Source: JANMAT01 sp031359995 (GTDB taxonomy: Bacteria > Actinomycetota > Acidimicrobiia > Acidimicrobiales > Ilumatobacteraceae). From it: a stretch of 23,781 nt of DNA. Below, in pieces: positions 12,758 to 20,677 of this stretch. Location: positions 1 through 23,781 of the forward strand of contig JANMAT010000211.1 of the NCBI GenBank assembly GCA_031359995.1, in the 5' to 3' direction. The position numbers and the translations under genes are program-made. Every line of letters starts with the position of its first letter. Position 1 is the stretch's first letter. Under the pieces are notes generated by a model. That model made no database searches and had not been told where the DNA came from. It saw only the letters and a program-made list of their open reading frames with translations.

Positions 12758-14260
12758 ATGTCCCAGCCCCTCACGTCGCTCTCGCCCGGCATGGCCGTGC
12801 CCTACGGCGGAACGAAGGTCGCCCAAGTGCCCGACGCGCTGGCCGCAGCGTTCCGGTCCGGTGACGCCCTGGTGGTGGTGCAGACCTCGGGCGACCTGCT
12901 GCACGTGCCGGCAGCCGAGGGCGCCCTGGTGGACCGGGCCGTCACCGCGGCCAGCGCCGCGTTCGGCGAGCTCGGCCGATGCGGCGACGCCGCCATCGAC
13001 GCCTTCTTCGAGGGCTTCGCCCGCCGTTTGGCCGACGACGCCACGTTCGCGCCGGTGGCCGAAGCCAACGCCGCCGACGTGGCCGACGCCGCCCGCCGCG
13101 GGCGCTCCACCACCCGGTTGATCCTGTCGGCCGACATGCGCGTCGCCATGGTGGACGGGCTGCGGGCCTGGCGCGACAGCGTCACGCGCCGCGACGCCGT
13201 GCTCGAAGCGATCGAACACCGGGGCTGGCGGGTGGAGCAGCGCCGGGCCCCGCTCGGCGTGGTCGGCTTCGTGTTCGAGGGGCGGCCCAACGTGTTCGCC
13301 GACGCCACCGGGGTGCTGCGCAGCGGCAACACCGTGGTGTTCCGCATCGGCCGCGACGCGCTGGGCACAGCGCGGGCCATCGTCGCCTGCGCGTTGGCGC
13401 CGGCGTTGGCCGACGCCGGGCTGCCCGCCGGCGCGGTGCAGCTGCTCGACTCGCCGTCGCGCGCCACCGGGTGGGCGCTGTTCTCCCACGCCGGGATCGG
13501 CCTGGCCGTGGCCCGCGGCTCGGGCGAGGCGGTGGCCCAGCTCGGCGCGGTGGCCCGCCAGGCCGGCATCCCGGCCAGCCTGCACGGCACCGGCGGGGCC
13601 TGGCTGGTCACCGGCGCCACCGCCGAACCGGACACGTTCACGCGCGCCGTGCGCCACTCGCTCGACCGCAAGGTCTGCAACACGCTCAACGTGTGCTGCG
13701 TGCGGCGCGAGCACGCGGCCACGTTCGTGCCACTGGCCCTGCAGGCGCTGGTCGACGCGGCGTCCGCACGCGGCACCGAGGCCCGCCTGCACGTGGCCGC
13801 CGGCAGTGAGGCGTTCGTGCCCCCCGACTGGTTCACCACCACCGTCGGCGTGCAACGGGCCGACGGCGTCGTGAACGAACCCCGTGCCGACATCATCGCC
13901 GTGGACGAGCTGGGCACCGAGTGGGAGTGGGAGGCCAGCCCCGAACTGAGCCTGGTCGTGGTCGATTCGGTCGACCACGCCGTCGAGCTGTGCAACACGC
14001 TCGGCCCCCGACTCGTGGCCAGCCTGATCGCCGCCGACCCGGCCGAGCACGATGCCTTCTACGCCGCGGTCGACGTGCCCTTCGTGGGCAACGGGTTCAC
14101 CCGCTGGGTCGACGGCCAGTTCGCGCTGGGCCGGCCCGAGCTCGGTCTCAGCAACTGGCAGCACGGGCGGTTGTTCGCCCGCAGCGCCGTGCTGTCGGGC
14201 GACAGCGTGTTCACGGTGCGCACCCGCGCGGTGCAGACCGACTTCGACCTCCACCGCTAG
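12758..14260 (+). CDS. ProA-like aldehyde dehydrogenase (glutamate-5-semialdehyde dehydrogenase family), extended
   Basis: A 500-residue protein of the aldehyde dehydrogenase superfamily closest to gamma-glutamyl phosphate reductase. Support comes from RRAPLGVVGFVFEGRPNVFA (compare PLGVIGVIYEARPNV of ProA), LRSGNTVVFRIG, GTGGAWLV, and the catalytic cysteine in KVCNTLN (Cys307), which matches the ProA CNTxE region with Asn in place of Glu. ProA is usually about 417 residues; this protein has roughly 60 extra N-terminal residues and an altered C-terminus (NGFTRWVDGQFALGRPELG, then LFARSAVLSGDSVF, where ProA has its HARGPMGL segment). No glutamate kinase gene is adjacent. It may be a true ProA or a paralogue with another substrate. 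The start is ATG 12758 with no ribosome-binding site; CAGACT ends 8 bases upstream. The open frame continues far upstream only by composition. Confidence 0.72.
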   Translation: MSQPLTSLSPGMAVPYGGTKVAQVPDALAAAFRSGDALVVVQTSGDLLHVPAAEGALVDRAVTAASAAFGELGRCGDAAIDAFFEGFARRLADDATFAPVAEANAADVADAARRGRSTTRLILSADMRVAMVDGLRAWRDSVTRRDAVLEAIEHRGWRVEQRRAPLGVVGFVFEGRPNVFADATGVLRSGNTVVFRIGRDALGTARAIVACALAPALADAGLPAGAVQLLDSPSRATGWALFSHAGIGLAVARGSGEAVAQLGAVARQAGIPASLHGTGGAWLVTGATAEPDTFTRAVRHSLDRKVCNTLNVCCVRREHAATFVPLALQALVDAASARGTEARLHVAAGSEAFVPPDWFTTTVGVQRADGVVNEPRADIIAVDELGTEWEWEASPELSLVVVDSVDHAVELCNTLGPRLVASLIAADPAEHDAFYAAVDVPFVGNGFTRWVDGQFALGRPELGLSNWQHGRLFARSAVLSGDSVFTVRTRAVQTDFDLHR

Positions 14261-14271
14261 CCAGGAGCACC

Positions 14272-15219
14272 ATGCGCCTCGTGATCGACACCGATACCGC
14301 TTCCGACGACGCCGTCGCGCTCATGCTGGCGTTGGCCGAGCCGGGCGTGACCGTCGACGCCATCACCGTGGTGGCGGGCAACGTGCCGTTGCCGCAGGCC
14401 GTCATCAACGCGCTCGTCACCTGCGACGTGATGGGGCAGACCGACGTTCCCGTGCACGTGGGTCGCCCGGGCCCGATCATGCGGCCGCTCGACACGGCGC
14501 AGGACGTGCACGGCTCGAACGGCATGGGCGACATCGACCTGCCGACCCCGAGCCGAGGGGCCCACGCCGAGCATGCCGTGAACGCGCTGGTGCGGCTGGC
14601 CAACGACGCGCCGGGCACCCGCACGCTGGTGACGCTCGGGCCGCTGTCGAACATCGCCACCGCGCTGCTGCTCGACCCCGACCTGCTCGGCAAGTGGGAG
14701 CACGTGTGGTGCATGTACGGCGTGGCCGACGCCACCGGCAACGTGTCCCCCTCGGCCGAGTACAACGTGTGGGCCGACCCCGAGGCGGCGCGCGTCGTGC
14801 TCGATCATGCCGAACCGGGCCAGGTCACCTTCGTCGGCTGGGACGTGAGCCGTCACTACGCGGTGATGACGGCGTCCGACCAGGCCGCGCTGCGGGCCGT
14901 GGGCACCGACCGCGCCGCCTTCGTCAACGACATCAACGCCGCCGTGGCCCGCTTCTGCGAGGAGGTGACCGGCTTGCCCGGCTACGACCTGCCCGACCCG
15001 ATCACCATGGCGGCGGCCCTGCGGCCGCAGCTCATCACGGCCAGCGAGGACGCGGCCGTGTCGGTCATCTCCAACGGTCCCGGGCGGGGCACGCTGCTGA
15101 TCGACCGGCGCCCCGGCGCCCGTCCGGCCCCCAACGTGCGGCTGGTGACCGCGGTGGACGAGGCCGGCTTCAAGGCCATGGTGCTCGACATGGCCGCGGG
15201 GGGACGGCCCCTCGCCTGA
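14272..15219 (+). CDS. inosine/uridine-preferring nucleoside hydrolase family protein
   Basis: A 315-residue member of the IU-nucleoside hydrolase family, which cleave the N-glycosidic bond of ribonucleosides using a bound calcium ion. The N-terminal metal motif reads DTDTASDD (residues 6-13) against the usual DTDPGxDD, keeping the aspartates. Also seen are VHGSNGMGDIDLP, TLGPLSNIA, AEYNVWADPEAA and LPDPITMAAA, the last replacing the common H-D-P with P-D-P. Changes at substrate-contacting histidines make specificity uncertain; some family members act on other ribosides. The ATG lies 12 bases after the ProA-like stop, with CCAGGAG as ribosome-binding site, so the two are cotranscribed. Confidence 0.88.
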   Translation: MRLVIDTDTASDDAVALMLALAEPGVTVDAITVVAGNVPLPQAVINALVTCDVMGQTDVPVHVGRPGPIMRPLDTAQDVHGSNGMGDIDLPTPSRGAHAEHAVNALVRLANDAPGTRTLVTLGPLSNIATALLLDPDLLGKWEHVWCMYGVADATGNVSPSAEYNVWADPEAARVVLDHAEPGQVTFVGWDVSRHYAVMTASDQAALRAVGTDRAAFVNDINAAVARFCEEVTGLPGYDLPDPITMAAALRPQLITASEDAAVSVISNGPGRGTLLIDRRPGARPAPNVRLVTAVDEAGFKAMVLDMAAGGRPLA

Positions 15220-15244
15220 GGCCGTCCGGACGACGCCGTCCGCT

Positions 15245-15263
15245 TGACCACTCTGCGTGGTCA
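15245..15263. terminator. hairpin TGACCAC-TCTGC-GTGGTCA
   Basis: Perfect 7-bp inverted repeat with a 5-base loop, 26 bases after the nucleoside hydrolase stop codon. The position suits a terminator, but no T tract follows; a protein-binding site is the alternative. Confidence 0.4.
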
Positions 15264-15297
15264 CCCGGTGATGCACCGCAGTCTCTGGGCGGTCGGA

Positions 15298-15317
15298 ATT
15301 GTCGACCCGGCGACAAT
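15298..15317. promoter_or_regulatory. inverted repeat ATTGTCG-N6-CGACAAT
   Basis: Perfect 7-bp arms separated by ACCCGG, centred about 50 bases upstream of the proposed -10 element of pilB. The 13-base centre-to-centre spacing of the arms suits a dimeric regulator; an RNA stem is less likely, since it lies upstream of the proposed transcription start. Confidence 0.4.
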
Positions 15318-15351
15318 CCGGCACTTCCCGGGACAGGGGTTTGGCCGTCCG

Positions 15352-15366
15352 TTTACCCTGGGTGAA
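15352..15366 (+). promoter_or_regulatory. probable pilus operon promoter, -10 TACCCT inside a near-palindrome
   Basis: TTTACCC-T-GGGTGAA has 7-bp arms with one mismatch and contains TACCCT (15354-15359), a match to TANNNT. Transcription from here would give a leader of about 135 bases. No good -35 is seen at 17 bases, so an activator may be needed. Confidence 0.4.
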
Positions 15367-15398
15367 GGTGCGGCGCACACCGGCGAGGGCGGAGGGCT

Positions 15399-15500
15399 GT
15401 GGTGACGAATCGGGAACCTCGATCGGCCAGCGTTGGACCGCGCCCCGAATTTTCTGCCCGACGGCCCTCGACCGCAGCCATCACCGCTCGCGAGGATTGA
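15399..15500 (+). CDS. possible 33-codon leader ORF upstream of pilB
   Basis: GTG-GTG starts after GGAGGG (15391-15396), followed by an open frame encoding MVTNREPRSASVGPRPEFS and ending in TGA at 15498-15500, three bases before the pilB GTG and in the same frame. The peptide is Arg/Ala/Pro-rich and not recognised. Either it is a translated leader coupled to pilB, or chance openness in GC-rich DNA. No homology supports it. Confidence 0.2.
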   Translation: MVTNREPRSASVGPRPEFSARRPSTAAITARED

Positions 15501-15503
15501 CGG

Positions 15504-17264
15504 GTGGCACTTCTGCGTCGTCGCCCTGCCGATGCGCCCCTGCGCGCCGCGCCAGCCGTCCGCCCGCCCATCGGGCCCGCCCCCGTCGGGCGGCCGAAGC
15601 TGGGCGAGATCCTCCGCAGCGACGACCTGATCACCGAGGCCGATCTGGTCAGCGCCCTCAGCCACCAGGAGGCCTCCGGGCGCCGCCTGGGGGCGATCCT
15701 GACCGATCAGGCCGTGATCAACGACCGGATCCTCGCCGAAGCCCTGGCCAAGCAGTTCGAGATCCCCCTCGCCGACCTGCGCCACGAGGTGCCCCAGGTC
15801 GAGGCCACCTCGCTCGTCAGCGAGACGGCGGCCCGCGACCTCACCCTCATCCCGCTGCGGCTCGAGAGCGGCAAGCTCCGCGTCGCTCTGGCCGACCCGA
15901 TCGACGAGCGCATCGCCCAGCTGCTGGCGGTGCTCCCGGTCGACGAGGTCGAGTTGTACCTCGCCCCGGCCGAGGAGATCCGTTCCTCGATCAACACGTC
16001 GTACCGCGCCCTCGCCCAGGTCGGCGAGCACGTTGAAGCGTTCCGCGTCTCCGAGGACGAGCGGGCCGGCGCCGAGCCGGCCGGGCGGGTCGAGTTCGAC
16101 GAGGAAGCGCCGGTCATCCAGATCGTCAACAAGGTCGTCACGCAGGCCCTGCGCGACCGCGCCTCCGACATCCACATCGAGCCGTCGAGCGAACGGCTCC
16201 GCATCCGCTACCGCATCGACGGGGCGCTCAACGAGGTCCTCGCCCTGCCCGTCAACATGGGCCCGGCGCTCGTGAGCCGCATCAAGATCATGGCCAACAT
16301 GAACATCGTGGAGCGACGCCGCCCGCAGGACGGCCAGTTCCAGATGACGATCGACGGGCGCGACGTCGACGTGCGCGTGGCCACCTCGGCCACGATCTAC
16401 GGCGAGAAGGCCGTGCTCCGGATCCTCGACAAGAGCCGCTCGCTGTACACGCTCAAGGACCTCGGCATGCCGTCCGAGATCCACCAGCGCTACTCGCAGA
16501 TCGCCCGCTCCCCCTTCGGCATGCTCATCGTGAGCGGCCCCACCGGCAGCGGCAAGACGACGACGCTCTACGCCACGCTCACCGAGATCAACCGGACCGA
16601 GCTGAACATCACCACCATCGAGGACCCCGTCGAGTACGTGTTCCCCTCGATCAACCAGATCCAGATCAACGAACAGGCCGACATCACCTTCGCCACCGGC
16701 CTGAAGTCGATCCTGCGCCAGGACCCCGACGTGATCCTCGTCGGCGAGGTCCGTGACGTCGAGACGGCGCGCATCGCCGTGCAGTCGGCCCTCACCGGTC
16801 ACTTCGTGCTGTCGTCCATCCACGCCACCGACGCGTCGTCGGCCCTGTACCGCCTGCTCGACATGGGCATCGAGCCGTTCCTCGTGGCGTCGTCGATCGT
16901 GGGTGTCGTGGCCCAGCGCCTCGTGCGGCGCATCTGCCCCGGCTGCCGCACCACGTTCGAGCCGCCCGAATCGGACCTGTTCTTCTACGAACAGCTCGGC
17001 GGCGTACCCAAGGACATCTGGTACCACGGCGCCGGTTGCAACCTGTGCTCTGGCACGGGCTACCGCGACCGCATCGGCGTGTTCGAGGTGCTCCCCATCT
17101 CCGACGAGATCCGCCAGATGATCGTCTCGTTCGGCACGCCCCAGGCGCTGCGGAACCTGGCCATCGAGCAGGGCATGCGGCCGTTGCGATCCGAGGCGCT
17201 CCGTCTCGTGAACGAGGGCGTCACCACCATCGCCGAGATCATCCGCACGGTCTACGTGGTCTGA
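15504..17264 (+). CDS. pilB: type IV pilus assembly ATPase PilB (GspE/PulE family)
   Basis: A 586-residue hexameric secretion ATPase that drives pilin polymerisation from the cytoplasmic side. Residues about 30-150 form the N-terminal GspE/MshEN-type domain (KLGEILRSDDLITEADLVSA). The C-terminal ATPase core has Walker A GPTGSGKTT at 345-353, an Asp box around TTIEDPVEYV, Walker B DVILVGEVRD, and a His box ALTGHFVLSSIHATD. A tetracysteine zinc site is intact: CPGC at 478-481 and CNLC at 512-515, a mark of assembly as opposed to retraction ATPases. The GTG start has GAGGA 7-8 bases upstream; the stretch before it carries a stop three bases away, so no longer protein is possible. It is the first gene of the pilus operon, with pilC 10 bases downstream. 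Confidence 0.95.
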   Translation: MALLRRRPADAPLRAAPAVRPPIGPAPVGRPKLGEILRSDDLITEADLVSALSHQEASGRRLGAILTDQAVINDRILAEALAKQFEIPLADLRHEVPQVEATSLVSETAARDLTLIPLRLESGKLRVALADPIDERIAQLLAVLPVDEVELYLAPAEEIRSSINTSYRALAQVGEHVEAFRVSEDERAGAEPAGRVEFDEEAPVIQIVNKVVTQALRDRASDIHIEPSSERLRIRYRIDGALNEVLALPVNMGPALVSRIKIMANMNIVERRRPQDGQFQMTIDGRDVDVRVATSATIYGEKAVLRILDKSRSLYTLKDLGMPSEIHQRYSQIARSPFGMLIVSGPTGSGKTTTLYATLTEINRTELNITTIEDPVEYVFPSINQIQINEQADITFATGLKSILRQDPDVILVGEVRDVETARIAVQSALTGHFVLSSIHATDASSALYRLLDMGIEPFLVASSIVGVVAQRLVRRICPGCRTTFEPPESDLFFYEQLGGVPKDIWYHGAGCNLCSGTGYRDRIGVFEVLPISDEIRQMIVSFGTPQALRNLAIEQGMRPLRSEALRLVNEGVTTIAEIIRTVYVV

Positions 17265-17274
17265 GGGAACGAGC

Positions 17275-18399
17275 ATGACCGACCTGGCGAACCCGATCGA
17301 CGACACCAGCACCGGCGGGCGACCGCAGAAGGTGCCGTGGTGGCAGATCCAGATCACGCGCAACGTCAAGACCGAGGAGCTCATGAACTTCTCGCGTCAG
17401 TGCGCGTCGTTCCTGCGCGCCGGCATCCCGGTGCTCGACGCCCTCTCGGTCATCGCCGAGGACGCCCGCAAGCACATGAAGGCCTGCCTCGAGGACATGG
17501 GCGTGGCCCTGCGCAGCGGTGCCAGCTTCGCCGGCGCCGTGGCCCGGCACCCCGAGGTGTTCCCGCCGTACTACATCTCGATGGTGCGCTCGGCCGAGCT
17601 CACCGGTCGCCTCGACGACGTGCTCGATCAGCTTGCCGTGTACGCCAGCCGTGACATCGAGGCCAAGCGCAAGGTGAAGTCGGCCATCACCTACCCGGCC
17701 GTCATCTGCGTGCTGGCCATCGTCACCGTGATCGTGCTGGCCACCTACGTGCTACCCCAGTTCAAGAAGTTCTTCCGCGAGCTCAACGCCGGGCTCCCGC
17801 TGGTGACGCGCATGCTGCTGAGCACCACCAACTTCCTGGGCCAGTGGTGGTGGGCCCTCATGTCGGCCGCGATGGTGATCTTCCTGCTGCTGCTGGCGTT
17901 CGTGCGCACCGAGCCGGGCCGCTACCGCTTCGACGCGTCACTGCTGCGTACGCCGGTGATCGGCGGCCTCGTGAAGTACGTGATCGTCGAGCGCTTCTGC
18001 CGGATCCTGGCCGCCATGGTGCAGGCCGGCGTGGCACTGCCCGATGCCCTCACGGTGGCCATCGCCAGCTCCAACAACAAGGTGTACCAGGAGGGCCTGG
18101 GCCAGGCGCGCGAGGAGATGATCCGGGGTGAGGGCCTGGCCCGCCCCATCGCCGACACCCACCTGTTCCCCGCCGCCGCCAACCAGATGATCCGAGTCGG
18201 CGAGAGCACCGGCACGCTCGACGCCCAGCTGCAGTCGGCCGCCGAATACTTCGAGCGTGAGCTCGACTACCGGCTCAAGCGCTTCACCGACCTGTTCGAG
18301 CCCGCCGTCATCGTCGTCATGGGCATCGTGGTCGGCTTCGTCGCCATCGCTCTCGTGACCGCCATGTACGGCATCTTCCGGCAGGTGAACGTCAAATGA
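17275..18399 (+). CDS. pilC: type IV pilus inner-membrane platform protein PilC (GspF family)
   Basis: A 374-residue polytopic membrane protein that forms the platform turned by the pilus ATPases. Two T2SSF domains are visible: residues about 35-160 (MNFSRQCASFLRAGIPVLDA, then YYISMVRSAELTGRLDDVLD) and 238-365 (ERFCRILAAMVQAGVALPDA, then MIRVGESTGTLDAQL). Hydrophobic segments lie near 141-160, 192-210 and 344-365, the usual three. A 30-residue polar N-terminus precedes the first domain. The start follows AGGGAACGAGC after the pilB stop. Its end overlaps the next gene by ATGA. Confidence 0.95.
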   Translation: MTDLANPIDDTSTGGRPQKVPWWQIQITRNVKTEELMNFSRQCASFLRAGIPVLDALSVIAEDARKHMKACLEDMGVALRSGASFAGAVARHPEVFPPYYISMVRSAELTGRLDDVLDQLAVYASRDIEAKRKVKSAITYPAVICVLAIVTVIVLATYVLPQFKKFFRELNAGLPLVTRMLLSTTNFLGQWWWALMSAAMVIFLLLLAFVRTEPGRYRFDASLLRTPVIGGLVKYVIVERFCRILAAMVQAGVALPDALTVAIASSNNKVYQEGLGQAREEMIRGEGLARPIADTHLFPAAANQMIRVGESTGTLDAQLQSAAEYFERELDYRLKRFTDLFEPAVIVVMGIVVGFVAIALVTAMYGIFRQVNVK

Positions 18400-18857
18400 C
18401 GGATGCGCCGGCCCGTACCGATCGCGGCGTGACGCTGGTCGAACTGATCCTTGCCGTCGCCCTGCTGGGAACGGTCGCCGTCACGATCCTGGCCGCGTTC
18501 GGCACGCTCATCAAGGCCTCCGACACCGGACGCAAGAGCGGCGACCTGTCGACCACCTTGGCCGCCGTGGCCGAGGCCACCGTCGACAACACGCGCAACC
18601 CCTACCTCGTCACGTGCGGCACCCCACCGTACGACCCGACTGCGGGACTCGTCGGGGCGCTGCCCCGCACCCTCAGCCCGGGCACCATCTCCATCGAGGA
18701 CGTGAAGTACTGGGACGGCGCCAACTTCGTGATGAAGGAACAGTGCACGACCGCCATGCTGAACGTCGTCTACTGGCATCTTCAGCAGGTGACGATCCGG
18801 GTCGCCACCACCGACGGCAACTCGGCGCGCCGCATCACGGTGGTGAAGCGCGGATGA
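18396..18857 (+). CDS. minor type IV prepilin, small
   Basis: A 153-residue prepilin-like protein. A ten-residue polar leader ends in DRG, followed by VTLVELILAVALLGTVAV, i.e. a prepilin peptidase site after Gly11 with Glu at mature position 5 and a single transmembrane helix. The mature first residue is Val instead of Phe/Met. The soluble part of about 115 residues holds two cysteines (VTCGTPP and KEQCTT) that may pair. It is translationally coupled to pilC by a 4-base ATGA overlap and to the following prepilin by another, which suggests a minor pilin or pseudopilin that starts the fibre together with its neighbours. Confidence 0.85.
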   Translation: MTDAPARTDRGVTLVELILAVALLGTVAVTILAAFGTLIKASDTGRKSGDLSTTLAAVAEATVDNTRNPYLVTCGTPPYDPTAGLVGALPRTLSPGTISIEDVKYWDGANFVMKEQCTTAMLNVVYWHLQQVTIRVATTDGNSARRITVVKRG

Positions 18858-20677
18858 TCTCTACCTGGCTCCGCCGCGCCCGGCGCGATGACAGTGGTTT
18901 CACCCTGCCCGAGCTGATCGTCAGCATCGTGGTGCTCGCGTTCATCATGGGCGCCATCGGCCTCACCCTCGTGGTGGTGCTGAAGAACTCCAACGCCGCC
19001 GCCGACCGGGTCACCGCAGGCGGCGGCGCCCAGACGCTGTCGGCCTGGTTCCCCGGCGACGTCCAGAGCGCACAAGCCGTCGGCGGCGGTGACTCGCGCC
19101 CGGGCACCTCGAGCGGCTGTGGGGACGACCAGCTGACCGAGAACGTGGTCACCCTTCGGCGTGCCGACGGCAGCGGCGACCTCGTGTCGTACCGCCTCAA
19201 GGACGTGGGCAACGGTGAGCTGCAGCTCTGGCGCGTCACCTGCATCGCGCGGGCGTGGCATCGCAACATCATCGTGCAGGGCATCACCGACAAGACACTG
19301 GTGAAGGTCACGGGCACCGACCTCGCCGGCGTGGCCCTGCCCGCCGAGTTCACCGACGCAAACACGATCGGCACGTTGGCCCTGCAGGCGTCGGTGGGTC
19401 GCAACGACGCGGTGCAACTGCTCGTGTCGGGCACACCGCGTACGCCGGGGCTGCCCACCCCGTGCAGCCTGCTATCGGGTGGCCCTCAGAGCGTGCAGCT
19501 CGACACCAACGACACCCTCACCGATGCCGTCACCTTCACGCTGAACACCTCGGGTGCGTGCGGTGGGGCCACCGTCCCGCAGCTGGCCATCGAAACTGGT
19601 CGCACCACGCTCACCCTCGACCTCGAAGGCGGACCGAACACGTGGACCGTGGTCGTGCCGCCCGGCCCGCGGTGGCGTGACGGCGTCCACGACGCCACCC
19701 TGCTCAAGGATGGCTCCCCGTCCGGGTCGTTCACGGTGGACGCACTGCCCCAGCCGTGCCGCATCACGTCGATGAGCCCTGACCAGCTCGAGCTCGAGTC
19801 GAACCGAAGGCTCCGCGACGACCAACCAATCCAGCTCGCGCTCTCCGGCGGATGCGGCAACATCGCGATCTCCATCGGTGATGTCGACCCGGCCATCAAC
19901 CGCACCGCGGTGACCCGTCGCGGCGGGTACGAGTTCACCCTCCGCCGACAGGACGGCCCGTGGGGGGACACCGCGTCGGTGGAAGTCTTCTCGAACGGCA
20001 CGTCCATCGGCTTCGCCACCCTTCACTTCACCGACGGGCCGTGTCGCATCGTCGGCGGCACGCCGGTGGTCCTGGTGACCGAGGCCGAGCCGCGGGTGTT
20101 GCGTGGGCCCCTGGCAGAGACCGGCTTCCAGGTGTTCACGACCGGCACGTGCGCCTCGCCCCTGGTCGCCCACGTGCCGGTGAACGACACCGATGTCGCC
20201 GACGTGCCGTTGGCCGAGAGCGGCCCGGCGACCTGGCAGGGCACGCTGACCGCGGCGGGGTGGACGCTGACACCACCCCCCAAGACCGTGGTGGTGACCT
20301 CGGCCGGCCTGCCCGTGGCCGACCCGTTCCCGCTGGCCGTGTCCGACTGCGCCTTGGTGGACGGTTCGGGCAACCCGACCGTCCGGCTCGACGACGGCCA
20401 CGACCGGCTCGCCAACGGTCAGAAGCTCACGTTCACCACCACCGGGTCGTGCGGGCCGCTCATGTCCGTGACCTTCCGACCGCCGGGCAACGGCGCGCAG
20501 CAACGTCCGGCCCAGGACATCGGCGGCGGTTCCGGCAGCACCCGCCGGTGGGAGGTCGACCTCCCCGACCAGCTCGACTGGAACCGGGGCGGGCAACCCG
20601 TCACCGTCACCGTCTTCAACAGCGACCCAGCTGATCCGGCGGCATTCGCCGGCACGTGGCAAGTGAGCGCCGTCTGA
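18854..20677 (+). CDS. large modular minor prepilin with four tandem Cys-paired domains
   Basis: A 607-residue protein. The leader ends DDSG (residues 12-15), followed by FTLPELIVSIVVLAFIMGAI, giving a class III prepilin cleavage site after Gly15 and Glu20 at mature +5, although Pro sits at +4. Residues 45-200 form a pilin-like head with Cys89 and Cys130. From residue 204 on come four repeats of about 98 residues, each with a cysteine pair: 204/236, 302/334, 397/433 and 499/533. Repeats open P-C-x-(I/L), carry T/S-G-x-C about 32-36 residues later, and end in strand-like W-x-V segments. They look like Ig-type beta modules, but the family is not recognised. The start overlaps the upstream stop by ATGA; the frame is open further upstream without a start signal. 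It probably sits at the pilus tip as an adhesin or binding subunit. Confidence 0.82.
   Translation: MISTWLRRARRDDSGFTLPELIVSIVVLAFIMGAIGLTLVVVLKNSNAAADRVTAGGGAQTLSAWFPGDVQSAQAVGGGDSRPGTSSGCGDDQLTENVVTLRRADGSGDLVSYRLKDVGNGELQLWRVTCIARAWHRNIIVQGITDKTLVKVTGTDLAGVALPAEFTDANTIGTLALQASVGRNDAVQLLVSGTPRTPGLPTPCSLLSGGPQSVQLDTNDTLTDAVTFTLNTSGACGGATVPQLAIETGRTTLTLDLEGGPNTWTVVVPPGPRWRDGVHDATLLKDGSPSGSFTVDALPQPCRITSMSPDQLELESNRRLRDDQPIQLALSGGCGNIAISIGDVDPAINRTAVTRRGGYEFTLRRQDGPWGDTASVEVFSNGTSIGFATLHFTDGPCRIVGGTPVVLVTEAEPRVLRGPLAETGFQVFTTGTCASPLVAHVPVNDTDVADVPLAESGPATWQGTLTAAGWTLTPPPKTVVVTSAGLPVADPFPLAVSDCALVDGSGNPTVRLDDGHDRLANGQKLTFTTTGSCGPLMSVTFRPPGNGAQQRPAQDIGGGSGSTRRWEVDLPDQLDWNRGGQPVTVTVFNSDPADPAAFAGTWQVSAV
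19460..20674 (+). repeat. four tandem ~98-codon modules within the large prepilin
   Basis: Protein-level repeats start near residues 203, 301, 396 and 498 of the prepilin. Shared features are an opening P/D-C, the second cysteine in GAC, GGC, GTC or GSC, then (T/R)W or YE-F strand patterns (NTWTVVV, GYEFTL, ATWQGTL, RRWEVDL) and a late V-x-V stretch (DATLLKDG, SVEVFSNG, TVVVTSAG, TVTVFNS). The DNA copies have diverged, so this is old duplication and not a recent tandem array. Confidence 0.7.

Larger units (their letters stand above)
15220..15503. other. non-coding regulatory region before the pilus operon
   Basis: This 284-base gap is the largest in the window. It holds a 7-bp hairpin just after the nucleoside hydrolase (15245-15263), a second inverted repeat (15298-15317), a near-palindrome containing a -10 element (15352-15366), and a probable leader of about 135 bases before the pilB start. 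No RNA gene or known riboswitch was recognised. Confidence 0.6.

Noticed and set aside
15261..17384. 707-codon open frame on the minus strand
   Set aside because: It is antisense to pilB, whose motifs are unmistakable. The composition is that of a GC-rich shadow frame.
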